Assembly: GCF_004022265.1 (NCBI RefSeq)
Contig: NZ_SAVB01000001.1
Span: forward strand, 62,001-126,000
Length of the DNA: 64,000 bases
Direction of reading: 5' to 3'
Origin: Paenirhodobacter ferrireducens
GTDB lineage: Bacteria > Pseudomonadota > Alphaproteobacteria > Rhodobacterales > Rhodobacteraceae
Part shown: piece after piece, positions 29,056-39,046 of the stretch
How positions within the stretch are numbered: position 1 is the first letter of the stretch
How the letters are laid out: each line of letters starts with the position of its first letter
The notes under the pieces: generated by a model
Database searches by the model: none
The model's input: the letters and a program-made list of their open reading frames with translations, nothing else
Told to the model about the DNA's origin: nothing
Translations under genes and position numbers: made by a program

Positions 29056-29832
29056 ATGCTTCTCTGCATCGACTGCGGCAACACCAACACGGTGTTCTCG
29101 ATCTGGGATGGCGAGGCCTTCGTCTCGACCTGGCGCATCGCCACCGATCACCGCCGCACCGCCGACGAGTATTTCGTCTGGCTCAACACGCTGAAGAAGC
29201 TGCACGACATCGACGGCAAGGTGACCGAGGCGATCATCTCCTCGACCGTGCCGCGGGTGGTGTTCAACCTGCGCGTCCTGTGCAGCCGCTATTACGACTG
29301 CCGGCCGCTCGTCGTCGGCAAGCCGGGCTGCGAGCTGCCGGTGGCGCCGCGTGTCGATCCGGGCACCACGGTCGGGCCCGACCGGCTGGTCAACACCGTC
29401 GCGGGCTATGACCGGCACGGCGGCAATCTGGTCGTCGTAGATTTCGGCACCGCGACCACCTTCGACGTGGTCGATGACGACGGCGCCTATATCGGCGGGG
29501 TGATCGCGCCCGGTGTGAACCTCAGCCTCGAGGCGCTGCACATGGCGGCCGCGGCGCTGCCGCATGTCGACATCACCCACCCCGAGCGGGTGATCGGCAC
29601 GAACACGGTTGCCTGTATCCAGTCGGGCATCTACTGGGGCTATATCGGCCTTGTCGAGGGCATCGTGCGGCAGATCCGGGCCGAGCGCGACCGCCCGATG
29701 CGGGTGATCGCCACCGGCGGTCTTGCCTCGCTCTTCGATCAGGGCTTCGATCTCTTTGACAAGGTCGAGGATGACCTTACCATGCACGGGCTGCGGCTCA
29801 TCAACGATTACAACAAGGGGCTTGGCGCGTGA
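29056..29832 (+). CDS. coaX: Type III pantothenate kinase
   Basis: A 258-residue ASKHA-fold kinase that phosphorylates pantothenate in the first step of coenzyme A synthesis. MLLCIDCGNTNTVFSIWDG carries the phosphate-1 loop, GTTVGPDRLVNTVAGYD the dimer/substrate region with the catalytic aspartate, and VVVDFGTATTFDVVD phosphate-2; VIATGGLASLF closes the fold. The ATG at 29056 follows AAGGGGGGA; a GTG three bases upstream is less likely. Type III enzymes escape CoA feedback control. It overlaps rnj by 4 bases. Confidence 0.95.
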   Translation: MLLCIDCGNTNTVFSIWDGEAFVSTWRIATDHRRTADEYFVWLNTLKKLHDIDGKVTEAIISSTVPRVVFNLRVLCSRYYDCRPLVVGKPGCELPVAPRVDPGTTVGPDRLVNTVAGYDRHGGNLVVVDFGTATTFDVVDDDGAYIGGVIAPGVNLSLEALHMAAAALPHVDITHPERVIGTNTVACIQSGIYWGYIGLVEGIVRQIRAERDRPMRVIATGGLASLFDQGFDLFDKVEDDLTMHGLRLINDYNKGLGA

Positions 29833-31505
29833 GTGACCGTCTGATCTATCTTCCCATCGGTGGCGCCGGCGAGATCGGCATGAACACCTATGTCTACGGC
29901 TACGGGCCCGAGGGGAAGGAGCGGCTGATCGTCATCGACCTCGGCGTGACCTTCCCGGACATGGACAGCACCCCCGGGGTCGACGTGATCATGGCCGACA
30001 GTGCCTGGCTCGAACAGAACGCGGCGCGGATCGAGGCGATCTTCATCACCCACGCGCACGAGGACCACATCGGCGCGCTGCCGCATCTGTGGCCGCGGCT
30101 GAAGAAGACGATGTATGCGCGCAAGTTCACCGCCCGCATCGGCGCGCTGAAGATGGAAGAGGCGGGGCTGCCGAGCGATGTGCTGAAGGTCGTCGAGCCG
30201 CGCCCGCAGGTGATCGAGGCCGGCCCCTTCAAGGTGCAGTTCGTGCCGCTGAGCCATTCGATCCCGGAAAGCTCGGCGCTGATCATCGACACGCCCGCGG
30301 GGCGGATCGTGCACACCGGCGACTTCAAGCTCGACGGCTCGCCCGTCGTCGGCGAACCCTTCGACCCGATGGTCTGGCACGAGATCGCGCATGAGGGGCA
30401 GGGGGTGAAGGTGCTGGTCTGCGATTCGACCAACGTCTTCTCGCCCTCGCCGGGGCGGTCGGAAGCGACGCTGGTCGAGCCGCTGCGCGAGATGATCGCG
30501 GCGCAGAAGGGGATGGTCGTCGCCACCACCTTCGCCTCGAACGTGGCGCGTCTGAAGACGCTCGCCGAGGCCGGCAAGGCCGCGGGGCGCTCGGTCTGCC
30601 TGCTCGGCCGCGCGATGAAGCGGATGGTCAGCGCCGCCGAGGAGACCGGCGTGCTGATCGGCATGCCCGGCACGATCTCGGCCGAGGATGCGGTCGAGGT
30701 CGGGCGCGACAACCTGATGCTGATCGTCACCGGCAGCCAGGGCGAGCGGCGCGCGGCGACGGCACAGCTCAGCCGCGGCAAGTATCTGGGGCTCGAGATG
30801 AAATCGGGCGACAGCTTCCTGTTCTCGTCGCGCGTGATCCCGGGCAACGAGCGCGGCGTGATCCGCATCATCAACGCCTTCTCCGAGATGGGCGTCGACG
30901 TGATCGAGGATCACGACGGTCGCTATCACGTCTCGGGCCATGCGAACCGCCCCGATCTCGAGGCGGTGCATGACCTGCTGCGGCCGCAGATCCTGATCCC
31001 GATGCACGGCGAGCACCGTCACCTGCGCGAACATGCGAAGCTCGGCACGGCGAAGGGGATCGCCTCGGAAGTGGCGACGAACGGCATGATGATCGACCTG
31101 ACCGGCCCGGCGCCGAAGGTGGTCGAGTATATCGAGACCGGGCGGATCTATCTGGACGGGTCTGTGCTGATCGGCGCGATGGACGGGGTGATCCGCGACC
31201 GCATCCGGATGGCGCTGAACGGCCATGTGCTGATCACCGTGATCGTCGACGAAGACGACGCGCCGCTCGGCGATGCCTGGGTCGAGCTGATGGGCCTGTC
31301 GGAAACCGGCCGCAACGGCGCCGATCTGGTCGAGCGGCTGGAGGACGAGCTGGCCGAGTTCCTCGAGCGCGCCTCGGCCAAGGTGGTGGCGAGCGACGAC
31401 AAGATGGACGAGGCGCTGCGCCGCATCGTGCGTCAGGTGACGATGGAAGAGATCGGCAAGAAGCCCGAGGTGACGGTGGTCGTCTCGCGGCTGATGGCGG
31501 AGTGA
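29829..31505 (+). CDS. rnj: Ribonuclease J
   Basis: A 558-residue metallo-beta-lactamase/beta-CASP nuclease with 5'-3' exonuclease and endonuclease activity in rRNA maturation and mRNA turnover. The zinc motif THAHEDHIGALPHL lies near residue 74, LSHSIPESSALIIDTPAGRIVHTGDFKLD near 142-166, and the beta-CASP segments STNVFSPSPGRSEA and PMHGEHRHLREHAKL follow. A C-terminal domain completes the protein. The start is a GTG overlapping the coaX stop. Gene order birA-coaX-rnj after nuoN is common in alphaproteobacteria. A weak CGGGG/CCCCG hairpin at 31508-31524 may end the transcript. Confidence 0.96.
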   Translation: MSDRLIYLPIGGAGEIGMNTYVYGYGPEGKERLIVIDLGVTFPDMDSTPGVDVIMADSAWLEQNAARIEAIFITHAHEDHIGALPHLWPRLKKTMYARKFTARIGALKMEEAGLPSDVLKVVEPRPQVIEAGPFKVQFVPLSHSIPESSALIIDTPAGRIVHTGDFKLDGSPVVGEPFDPMVWHEIAHEGQGVKVLVCDSTNVFSPSPGRSEATLVEPLREMIAAQKGMVVATTFASNVARLKTLAEAGKAAGRSVCLLGRAMKRMVSAAEETGVLIGMPGTISAEDAVEVGRDNLMLIVTGSQGERRAATAQLSRGKYLGLEMKSGDSFLFSSRVIPGNERGVIRIINAFSEMGVDVIEDHDGRYHVSGHANRPDLEAVHDLLRPQILIPMHGEHRHLREHAKLGTAKGIASEVATNGMMIDLTGPAPKVVEYIETGRIYLDGSVLIGAMDGVIRDRIRMALNGHVLITVIVDEDDAPLGDAWVELMGLSETGRNGADLVERLEDELAEFLERASAKVVASDDKMDEALRRIVRQVTMEEIGKKPEVTVVVSRLMAE

Positions 31506-31700
31506 GGCGGGGGGAGTCGCCCCGTCTTGGACTATGAAATCGGTCCTTCCGGCCGCTTCAGGGCGAGCGGAGGGACCATGGCTCGGAGCGCATTGTCCGC
31601 TCGATGTGCCCCACCCGAGTGACGGTTTCGAGCCCGATAGCCCCCGGTCAGCGACTTCGTATATACTTCGAAAGTCCGCTCCCAAACTTCAGGTTTGCCC

Positions 31701-32501
31701 ATGCGCATGTTTCAGGTCGATGCCTTTACCGATCAGCTTTTCTCGGGCAATCCCGCCGCCGTTCTGGTACTTGAAGACTGGTTTCCTGATGATCTGATGC
31801 TGGCCATCACGCAGGAGAACAATCTTGCCGAGACCGCCTTTGTCAAACCTCGTCAGGATGGCGCATGGGATCTGCGCTGGTTCGCACCTGCACATGAGGT
31901 TGATTTCTGCGGCCATGCCACTTTGGCAACGGCGCATATCCTGTTCACGCAGCAAGGTGCCGATTCCGATCTTGTATTTCATACCCGTGTCGGCGAACTT
32001 AGGGTATCGAAAGTGGCGCGGGGTTACCGCCTCGATGTTCCCCGCCTGGACCCCGAAGCCATTGAGAGCCTGCCACTTGAAATCGCGGATATTTTTTCAG
32101 TGCCCCATGCTGGCATCTTCCGGAACTTCGAGAACATCTTCGTTGACCTTGGCAGTGCCGAAGCTGTCCGGAACTTCGTGCCTGATCTGAACGCAATTTC
32201 TAAGCTTGGCTCTGTTGGCGTGGTCGTAACAGGGGTGGAAGCTGATGATGCTCCGGCAGATTTTGTCTCGCGTTATTTCGCACCCGGCGCGGGTATTCCT
32301 GAAGATCCGGTCACCGGGTCCATCCATGCAACGCTTGTGCCCTATTGGGCTGCAAAGCTGGGTCGGGTCAGGCTGAGGGGTTTTCAGGCTTCGGCGCGTG
32401 GTGGCTGGCTGGACTGCGAGTTGACCGAGAAGAGAGTGTTTTTGTCAGGCAACGCCGTCACGTTCATGGAAGCTACTATTCTCATCCCGGAGGCGGCCTG
32501 A
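31701..32501 (+). CDS. PhzF-family isomerase-like protein, in a lower-GC islet
   Basis: A 266-residue protein of the PhzF/diaminopimelate-epimerase-like fold. MRMFQVDAFTDQLFSGNPAAVL opens it, with ENNLAETAFV (Glu44, the family's catalytic glutamate), FCGHATLATAHIL, and GIPEDPVTGSIHATLVPYW in the second half. Known relatives isomerise trans-2,3-dihydro-3-hydroxyanthranilate in phenazine synthesis, but most are of unknown substrate and no phenazine genes are here. Codon use is clearly more AT-rich than all neighbours, as is the upstream region with a TATACT -10 candidate at 31662-31667. This suggests horizontal acquisition as a single gene. The ATG at 31701 has AGG 7 bases upstream; a TTG at 31695 is possible. 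Confidence 0.92.
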   Translation: MRMFQVDAFTDQLFSGNPAAVLVLEDWFPDDLMLAITQENNLAETAFVKPRQDGAWDLRWFAPAHEVDFCGHATLATAHILFTQQGADSDLVFHTRVGELRVSKVARGYRLDVPRLDPEAIESLPLEIADIFSVPHAGIFRNFENIFVDLGSAEAVRNFVPDLNAISKLGSVGVVVTGVEADDAPADFVSRYFAPGAGIPEDPVTGSIHATLVPYWAAKLGRVRLRGFQASARGGWLDCELTEKRVFLSGNAVTFMEATILIPEAA

Positions 32502-32596
32502 TCCGACCGGCAGCTTCGTCTGCTGAGCTGCCCCTCGCCAACAGGCGACAGTTCTGTCGGTCAAGGCACCCGGGACAAACGGGCAGTCCTTCATGA

Positions 32597-32624
32597 AAAA
32601 CCCCGGGCAATGGCCCGGGGTTTT
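32597..32624. terminator. Strong bidirectional rho-independent terminator
   Basis: AAAACCCCGGGC (32597-32608) pairs perfectly with GCCCGGGGTTTT (32613-32624) around an AATG loop. An A-tract on one side and a T-tract on the other let it work in both directions. It sits between the converging phzF-like gene and the DEAD-box helicase gene. Confidence 0.9.
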
Positions 32625-32648
32625 GCGTTTCCGATGCTGCGGAAGGGA

Positions 32649-34196
32649 TCAGCCTTCCGAGGTTTCCTCGACCTCCTCGGTCACCGTCGCCGGTTTCGAG
32701 GGGCGGAAGGGGCGCAGCAGGAAGTCGGGGACGTGATCGCCCATGCCGACGACGACGGGCCCGGTGTCGCGATCGCGCGGGCGCGAACGATCCCGTTCGC
32801 GGCGGTCGTCACGACGCTCTTCCCGACGCTCGTCGCGGCGTTCCTCGCGCTTCGGCGCCTCGGCCACCGGGGCCTCGACGACGGCCTCGACCACCGGCTC
32901 GGCGGCGGGGGCGGGGCGGGCCTCGTCACGGTCGCGATCGCGCGAGCGCGAGCGGGTGCGCGACCGCGAGCCGCCGCGCGAAGAGGACCGGCCGTCCTTT
33001 TCCTCGTAGACCTTCGGCTCGCGATGCGCCGCGTCGCTCAGCGTGAAGCCTTCGGGCGCCTCGGCGCGCGGGATGGTGATCTTCACCAGATGCTCGATGG
33101 CACCGAGGTATTTCTCGTCCGACGGCGTCGCGATCGAATAGGCGGTGCCCAGACGACCGGCGCGGCCGGTGCGGCCGATGCGGTGGACGTAATCCTCGGC
33201 ATGGCTCGGCAGGTCATAGTTGAAGACATGGCTGACCGCGGGAATGTCGAGCCCGCGCGCGGCGACGTCCGAGGCGACGAGCAGCTGCAGCTTGCCATCG
33301 CGGAAGGCGTCGAGGGTGCGCATGCGGACGCTTTGCTCAAGATCGCCATGGATCGGCGCGGCGTCGAAACCGTGCGACTTCAGCGATTTCGCGACGATGT
33401 CCACATCCGACTTGCGGTTGCAGAAGATGATCGCGTTGGTGCAGGCCTCGCCCTCGGCCTCGATCAGCGCGCGCAAGAGCTCGCGCTTGGCCTTGGCGGT
33501 CTGGTCCTTGCGCGGCGGCACGATCTCGACCAGCTTTTGCGTGATCGTCTCGGAGGTCGTCGCCTGGCGGGCCACCTCGACGCGCACCGGGGCGTGCAGA
33601 AAGGTGTTGGTGATGCGCTCGATCTCGGGCGCCATGGTGGCCGAGAAGAACAGCGTCTGCCGGGTGAAGGGGGTGAGCTGGAAGATCCGCTCGATATCCG
33701 GGATGAAGCCCATGTCGAGCATCCGGTCGGCCTCGTCCACCACCATGATCTGCACGCCGGTCAGCAGCAGCTTGCCGCGCTCGAAATGGTCAAGCAGCCG
33801 GCCCGGCGTCGCGATCAGCACATCGACGCCGCGGTCGATCAGCTTGTCCTGCTCGCCAAAGGACACGCCGCCGATCAGGAGTGCCTTGGTCAGCTTGGTA
33901 TGTTTCGCATAGAGGTCGAAGTTCTCGGCGACCTGTGCCGCAAGTTCGCGCGTCGGAGCCAGCACCAGCGAGCGCGGCATCCGGGCGCGGGCGCGGCCGG
34001 TGGCGAGGCGGGTCAGCATCGGCAGGGTGAAGGAGGCGGTCTTACCGGTGCCGGTCTGGGCGATGCCCAGCACGTCCTTGCCCTCGAGCGCGGGAGGGAT
34101 CGCCCCCTCCTGAATCGGCGTCGGTGCCTCATAGCCTGCCTCTGCGACGGCCTTCAGCACATTGGGATCGAGGTTCAGTTCAGAAAACTTCGTCAT
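32649..34196 (-). CDS. DEAD-box ATP-dependent RNA helicase (RhlE-like)
   Basis: A 515-residue helicase that unwinds RNA duplexes, typically in ribosome assembly or mRNA decay. The Q motif [14 protein letters not shown], motif [10 protein letters not shown], motif [13 protein letters not shown], motif III SAT and motif [12 protein letters not shown] are intact over residues 1-375. The last 110 residues are low-complexity and basic: an Arg/Ser/Asp run ([17 protein letters not shown]), an acidic/Ala linker, then Arg/Asp/Glu-rich repeats, probably disordered and RNA-binding. AAGGA lies 5 bases before the ATG. It is divergent from argS. Many such genes are cold-induced, but no thermosensor is evident here. 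Confidence 0.95.
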   Translation of the reverse strand: MTKFSELNLDPNVLKAVAEAGYEAPTPIQEGAIPPALEGKDVLGIAQTGTGKTASFTLPMLTRLATGRARARMPRSLVLAPTRELAAQVAENFDLYAKHTKLTKALLIGGVSFGEQDKLIDRGVDVLIATPGRLLDHFERGKLLLTGVQIMVVDEADRMLDMGFIPDIERIFQLTPFTRQTLFFSATMAPEIERITNTFLHAPVRVEVARQATTSETITQKLVEIVPPRKDQTAKAKRELLRALIEAEGEACTNAIIFCNRKSDVDIVAKSLKSHGFDAAPIHGDLEQSVRMRTLDAFRDGKLQLLVASDVAARGLDIPAVSHVFNYDLPSHAEDYVHRIGRTGRAGRLGTAYSIATPSDEKYLGAIEHLVKITIPRAEAPEGFTLSDAAHREPKVYEEKDGRSSSRGGSRSRTRSRSRDRDRDEARPAPAAEPVVEAVVEAPVAEAPKREERRDERREERRDDRRERDRSRPRDRDTGPVVVGMGDHVPDFLLRPFRPSKPATVTEEVEETSEG

Positions 34197-34424
34197 TTGC
34201 GTCCTTGCGGCGTGATCGCTTCACGCGGTGGGGGGGACGCAAATCTCCGGGCGTCCCGGGCGAGAGCCGCCGGGGTGCGGCTGGAAAATCCCCTACTGCA
34301 AAGCGCGGGAAACGTCAACAAACTGCACGAAAAATGCGTTTTCTGCGGGACGGGCCTGCGGGGGCGGCGGTTGACGGCGCGCGCGGGCTCTGGCAGGGGA
34401 AGAAGCAACAGAGGAAACCTGAAA

Positions 34425-36170
34425 ATGAACCTGTTTGCCGAGATGCGCGCGGGCGTGATCGCCGCGCTGGACCAGATGACCGCCGAGGGCACGCTGCCCC
34501 AGGGGCTCGATTTCGCCGCCGTGACGGTGGAGCCGCCGCGAGATGCCGCACATGGCGACATGGCGACGAATGCCGCGATGGTGCTGGCGAAGGCCGCAGG
34601 CAAGAAGCCGCGCGAGATCGCCGATGCGCTCGCCGCGAAACTTGCCGCCGATCCGCGCGTGACCGCAGCCGAGGTCGCCGGGCCGGGCTTTCTGAACCTG
34701 CGTCTCGCACCGGCGATCTGGGCAGATGTCACCCGGGCGGTGCTCGCCGAGGGCACCGATTACGGCCGGTCTGAGCTTGGGCAGGGGATCAAGGTCAACG
34801 TCGAATTCGTCTCCGCGAACCCGACCGGGCCGATGCATGTGGGCCATACCCGCGGCGCCGTTTTCGGCGACGCGCTGGCGGCGCTGCTGGGCTTTGCGGG
34901 CTATGACGTGACGCGCGAATACTACATCAACGATGGTGGCGCGCAGGTGAACGTGCTCGCCCGCTCGGCCTTCGAGCGCTATCGCGAGGCGAACGGGCTC
35001 GAGCCCGAGATCCGCGAGGGGCTTTATCCGGGCGATTACCTGATCCCGGTCGGCGAGGCGCTGAAGGCCAAGTATGGCGACAGCCTGCTGAACAAGCCCG
35101 AGGAGGTCTGGCTCGCCGATGTGCGCGAATTCGCCACCGCCGAGATGATGGCGATGATCCGCGAGGATCTGGCGCTGCTGAACGTGAAAATGGACGTCTA
35201 TTCCTCGGAAAAGGCGCTTTACGGCACCGGCAAGATCGAGGCCGCGCTGAAGCGGCTCGAGGATCTCGGGCTGATCTATGAGGGCGTGCTGGAACCGCCG
35301 AAGGGCAAGCTGCCCGAGGATTGGGAAGAGCGCGAGCAGACCCTGTTCCGCTCGACCGCCTATGGCGACGACGTCGACCGGCCGGTGAAGAAGTCGGATG
35401 GCAGCTGGACCTATTTCGCCCCCGACATCGCCTATCACTGGTCGAAGATCGAACGTGGCTTCGAGCAGCTGATCGACGTCTTCGGCGCCGATCACGGCGG
35501 CTATGTGAAGCGGATGAAGGCCGCGGTCGCGGCGCTGAGCGAGAACAAGGTCTCGCTCGACATCAAGCTGATCCAGCTGGTGAAGCTCTACAAGAACGGC
35601 GAGCCCTTCAAGATGTCGAAGCGCGCGGGCACCTTTGTCACCCTGCGCGACGTGGTCGAGCAGGCGGGGGCCGACGTCACCCGCTTCCACATGCTGACCC
35701 GCAAGAACGACGCAGCGCTCGATTTCGACTTCGACAAGGTGCTCGAGCAGTCGAAGGATAACCCGGTCTTCTACGTGCAATATGCCCATGCCCGGGTCTC
35801 CTCGGTGCTGCGCAAGGCGCGCGAGCTGGGCTTTGACGTCTCGGATGCGGCGCTGGCCGCGGCGGATCTGTCGGGCAACACCCACGAGGCGGAGCTGGCG
35901 CTGGCGAAGAAGATTGCCGAATGGCCGCGTCTGGTCGAAATCGCGGCGCGCGCGAACGAGCCGCACCGGGTGGCCTTCTATCTCTACGAGATCGCCTCGG
36001 ACCTGCATGCGCTGTGGAATCGCGGCAATGACGAGCCCGCGCTGCGCTTCGTGCAGGAGGGCGATGCGGCCGCCACATCGGCGAAAATCGCCCTTGCCCG
36101 GGCCTGTGCCGTTGTCATTTCGGCCGGTCTTGGTATTCTGGGCGTGACCCCGGCGGAAGAGATGCGCTGA
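34425..36170 (+). CDS. argS: Arginine--tRNA ligase
   Basis: A 581-residue class I aminoacyl-tRNA synthetase. The N-terminal Add-1 domain precedes the HIGH-type motif HVGH at residues 138-141 (in [18 protein letters not shown]). The KMSKR motif is at 396-400, followed by the DALR anticodon-binding domain at the C-terminus. The start at 34425 has GAGGAAACC upstream and gives the expected N-terminus [18 protein letters not shown]; the frame is open for nearly 2 kb upstream only because it runs antisense to the helicase. The 228-base divergent gap (34197-34424) shows no further gene; a TTGACG at 34371 may be a -35 without a clear -10. Confidence 0.97.
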   Translation: MNLFAEMRAGVIAALDQMTAEGTLPQGLDFAAVTVEPPRDAAHGDMATNAAMVLAKAAGKKPREIADALAAKLAADPRVTAAEVAGPGFLNLRLAPAIWADVTRAVLAEGTDYGRSELGQGIKVNVEFVSANPTGPMHVGHTRGAVFGDALAALLGFAGYDVTREYYINDGGAQVNVLARSAFERYREANGLEPEIREGLYPGDYLIPVGEALKAKYGDSLLNKPEEVWLADVREFATAEMMAMIREDLALLNVKMDVYSSEKALYGTGKIEAALKRLEDLGLIYEGVLEPPKGKLPEDWEEREQTLFRSTAYGDDVDRPVKKSDGSWTYFAPDIAYHWSKIERGFEQLIDVFGADHGGYVKRMKAAVAALSENKVSLDIKLIQLVKLYKNGEPFKMSKRAGTFVTLRDVVEQAGADVTRFHMLTRKNDAALDFDFDKVLEQSKDNPVFYVQYAHARVSSVLRKARELGFDVSDAALAAADLSGNTHEAELALAKKIAEWPRLVEIAARANEPHRVAFYLYEIASDLHALWNRGNDEPALRFVQEGDAAATSAKIALARACAVVISAGLGILGVTPAEEMR

Positions 36171-36223
36171 AGCGCGCCGCGCCGGGAGAGGCAAATGCCG
36201 GGTGAACCGGCGGCGAGGCGAGC

Positions 36224-37249
36224 ATGGCAGGCTTTCACGATCGCGACAGCGGTGGCTATGGCTATGACGGCGGCGGGCACGAGCCCGGCGCGCCGCATGG
36301 CGTTGCCGATCCGGTGTCCCGCTGGGTGCAATATGCCGGTGCCGCCACCTCGGTCGCGCTGATCCTCGGCGTCGTGGTCTGGGGCTACAGGCTTGCCGTG
36401 CGCGACGTGTCGGGGGTGCCGGTGATCCGGGCGCTCGAGGGGCCGGGCCGCATCGCACCCGAGGACCCGGGCGGCGATCTGGCCCGCCATGTCGGTCTTT
36501 CGGTGAACGAGGTTGCCGGCACGGGCCTTGCCGCGCCCGCGCCCGAGCGCGTGGTGCTTGCCCCCGATCCGGAGCGTCTGTCCGATGATGACGGCCCGAT
36601 GTCGGCGCTGCGCCCGCTGCCAGATGTGCCGCGCCCGGCGCGCGCTGCCGCGCCGGAAGAGCCGGTGCCGGCCGTGCCGCCTGTGGCCGAGCTGCCCGAG
36701 GGCAGCGCCGTCGCGCTCGATGCCGAGGCCGTGCCCGATCCCGCCGCCGAGGCCGCGGAAGCGGATGTGGTCGTGGCCGGCGCTGCCCCGCCCGCCGCAA
36801 TTCCCCCCGCGGCAAAGCCCGTCGCTGCCGCAAGCGCGGTGATCCCCACGACCGTTCCCGGCGTGGCCCGCTCGCCGCGGCCGATGAAGCGTCCGGCGAA
36901 GGACCTTGTCGCCAATGCCATCGTCGCCGATGCCTCGGGTAACCGCCCGACGGCGAAGCCGAAGCCGGTGACCGAGGTCGACCCGGCGAAGCTTGCCGAG
37001 GGCACGCGCGTGGTGCAGATCGGCGCCTTCGACAGCCCCGAGATCGCGCGCAAGGAATGGGACCGCATCGCTGCCCGCTTCGACCCGCTGCTCGACGGCA
37101 AGCAGCGCATCGTGCAGAAGGCGACCTCGGGCGGGCGCGATTTCTGGCGGCTGCGCGTCGCGGGCTTCGGCAATGTCGACGAGGCGCGCCGCTTCTGCGC
37201 GGCCCTCGTCGCCGAAGGCGCGAACTGCATCCCGACGCTGGCGCGCTGA
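36224..37249 (+). CDS. SPOR-domain protein, membrane anchored
   Basis: A 341-residue protein with a short Gly/Tyr/His-rich cytosolic part, one membrane helix (about residues 36-56), a long Pro/Ala/Glu-rich periplasmic linker and a C-terminal SPOR domain (about 258-340) starting EGTRVVQIGAFDSPEIARKEW. SPOR domains bind denuded glycan strands made by amidases at the division site, so the protein probably acts at the septum. The placement between argS and nagZ is conserved in alphaproteobacteria. Its stop overlaps the nagZ start. A role with AmiC products is inference. Confidence 0.92.
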   Translation: MAGFHDRDSGGYGYDGGGHEPGAPHGVADPVSRWVQYAGAATSVALILGVVVWGYRLAVRDVSGVPVIRALEGPGRIAPEDPGGDLARHVGLSVNEVAGTGLAAPAPERVVLAPDPERLSDDDGPMSALRPLPDVPRPARAAAPEEPVPAVPPVAELPEGSAVALDAEAVPDPAAEAAEADVVVAGAAPPAAIPPAAKPVAAASAVIPTTVPGVARSPRPMKRPAKDLVANAIVADASGNRPTAKPKPVTEVDPAKLAEGTRVVQIGAFDSPEIARKEWDRIAARFDPLLDGKQRIVQKATSGGRDFWRLRVAGFGNVDEARRFCAALVAEGANCIPTLAR

Positions 37250-38253
37250 TGACGAGCGGCGCGACGATCCTTGGCTGCGCCGGCGCGCAGCTCGGCCGCG
37301 ACGAGGCCGCCTTCTTCCGCGCGGCGGACCCGTGGGGCTTTATCCTCTTCGGCCGCAATGTCGAGACGCCCGAGCAGATCCGCCGCCTGACCGGCGATCT
37401 GCGCGCCGCCGTCGGCCGCGAGGCACCGATCCTGATCGACCAGGAGGGGGGCCGCGTGCAGCGGCTGCGCGCGCCGCACTGGCGCGAATGGCTGCCGCCG
37501 CTCGATCAGGCGCGTGCCGCCGGTGCCGCGGCCCCGCGCAGCTTCTGGCTGCGGGCGCGGATCATGGCGGACGAGCTGCGCGCGCTTGGCATCGACGCGA
37601 ATTGCGCGCCAACCTGTGACATCGCCGGCCCGCGCACGCACCCGTTCCTGCGCAATCGCTGCTTTGGCACCGCCCCCGCGACGGTGATCGCTAATGCCCG
37701 CGCGACGGCCGAGGGCTTTCTGGCGGGCGGCGTGCTGCCGGTGATGAAACACATGCCGGGCCATGGCCGGGCTGAGGCCGACAGCCACCTGCACCTGCCG
37801 GTGGTCGACGCGCCCGCGGCCGAGCTGGCGGAGACCGATTTTGCCCCGTTCCGCGCGCTTGCCGACCTGCCGATGGGGATGACCGCCCATATCCGCTTCA
37901 CCGCCTTCGATGACGCCCCGGCGACGCAATCGCCGCGGATGATCGGGCTCATTCGCGACGAGATCGGTTTCGACGGCCTCCTGATGACCGACGACATCGG
38001 CATGGAGGCGCTGGCGGGCGGCATGGGCGACCGTGCCGCCGCCTCGATCGCGGCGGGCTGTGACCTCGTGCTGCATTGCAAGGGCGACCGGGCCGGGATG
38101 GAACCCGCGGTTGCCGCCGCCGGCCGGCTGTCGCCCGCCGCCGCCGCCCGCGCCGAGGCGGCGCTGTCGCGGCGTTTGCCGCCTGACCCCGTTGACATCC
38201 GTGCCCTTGAAGCCGAGCTTGAGGCTTTGCTGGGCGGCACGGCACATGGCTGA
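37249..38253 (+). CDS. nagZ: Beta-N-acetylhexosaminidase (GH3)
   Basis: A 334-residue cytosolic glycoside hydrolase of family 3 that removes N-acetylglucosamine from recycled muropeptides. DPWGFILFGRNVETPEQ, the IDQEGGRVQRL strand, the MKHMPGHGRAEADSHLHLPVV segment (with the His of the catalytic His-Asp dyad region) and the nucleophile loop LLMTDDIGMEAL are present. The second residue of the usual KHFPGHG motif is Met here. The start at 37249 forms a TGATG junction with the SPOR gene, and the end overlaps scpA by 8 bases. Confidence 0.94.
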   Translation: MTSGATILGCAGAQLGRDEAAFFRAADPWGFILFGRNVETPEQIRRLTGDLRAAVGREAPILIDQEGGRVQRLRAPHWREWLPPLDQARAAGAAAPRSFWLRARIMADELRALGIDANCAPTCDIAGPRTHPFLRNRCFGTAPATVIANARATAEGFLAGGVLPVMKHMPGHGRAEADSHLHLPVVDAPAAELAETDFAPFRALADLPMGMTAHIRFTAFDDAPATQSPRMIGLIRDEIGFDGLLMTDDIGMEALAGGMGDRAAASIAAGCDLVLHCKGDRAGMEPAVAAAGRLSPAAAARAEAALSRRLPPDPVDIRALEAELEALLGGTAHG

Positions 38254-39046
38254 GGATCCGATCCACCTTTTCGAAGCGACGAGCGTCTCCGAGCGGCTGG
38301 CCGCCGAGGCGCTGATCGTCGATGTCGACGGCTTCGAAGGGCCGCTCGACCTTCTCTTGATGCTTTCGCGCACGCAAAAGGTCGATCTGCGCAAGATCTC
38401 GGTGCTGCAGCTGGCCGAGCAATACCTGCGCTTCGTCGAGGAGGCGAAGGCGCTGCGGATCGAGCTTGCGGCCGATTATCTGGTGATGGCGGCCTGGCTT
38501 GCCTTCCTGAAATCGCGCCTGCTGCTGCCGCCCGACCCGACGGCCGACGGCCCTTCGGCCGAGGACCTCGCCGCGCACCTCGCCTTCCAGCTCGAACGGC
38601 TCTCGGCGATGCGCGAGGCCGCGGCAAAGCTGATGGCGCGCGATCAGCTCGGCCGCGACTTCTTCGCCCGCGGCGAGGAGGAAAGCGTCGAGCGGGTGCG
38701 ACGCGTGACCTATACCGCCTCGCTCCTCGAGCTGATGCAGGCCTATGCCCGGATCCGCACCCGCGACGAGTTCCGCCCCTATGCCTTTGACCGCAAGGAC
38801 CTGATGACGATGGAGCAGGCGCTCGAGCGGCTGCGCCCGATCCTCGGCGAGGTGGTGGACTGGACCGACCTCATGCACTATCTGCCCGAGGGATGGCAGC
38901 TTGACCCGAAGCGGCGCCGCACCGCCGCCGCCGCCACCTTCGCCGCCTCGCTCGAGCTGGCGAAACAGGGCCGGATCGAGATCCGTCAACGAGAGACCTT
39001 CGCGCCGATCTCGATCCGCGCAAGAACCACGCCGAGGCAGGGATGA
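38246..39046 (+). CDS. scpA: Segregation and condensation protein A
   Basis: A 266-residue kleisin subunit of the SMC-ScpAB condensin. The N-terminal domain opens with VDVDGFEGPLDLLLMLSRTQKVDLRKISVLQLAEQYL. A middle helical part with LEEL-like repeats and a C-terminal winged-helix region (residues about 200-266) that binds the SMC head follow. The length is typical. The start at 38246 overlaps the nagZ end, and the stop overlaps scpB by 4 bases, so the three are translated together. The smc gene is not in the window. Confidence 0.94.
   Translation: MAEDPIHLFEATSVSERLAAEALIVDVDGFEGPLDLLLMLSRTQKVDLRKISVLQLAEQYLRFVEEAKALRIELAADYLVMAAWLAFLKSRLLLPPDPTADGPSAEDLAAHLAFQLERLSAMREAAAKLMARDQLGRDFFARGEEESVERVRRVTYTASLLELMQAYARIRTRDEFRPYAFDRKDLMTMEQALERLRPILGEVVDWTDLMHYLPEGWQLDPKRRRTAAAATFAASLELAKQGRIEIRQRETFAPISIRARTTPRQG

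Noticed and set aside
31600-31650. T-loop-like string GGTTTCGAGCCC, considered as a tRNA remnant
   Set aside because: One base too many for a T-arm, and no acceptor or anticodon arm can be placed around it.
31534-31797. Possible 87-codon gene overlapping the phzF start
   Set aside because: It lacks a ribosome site, overlaps the phzF-like gene in another frame, and its translation has no recognisable pattern.
34371-34399. Promoter for argS from TTGACG at 34371
   Set aside because: No acceptable -10 element lies 16-18 bases downstream.
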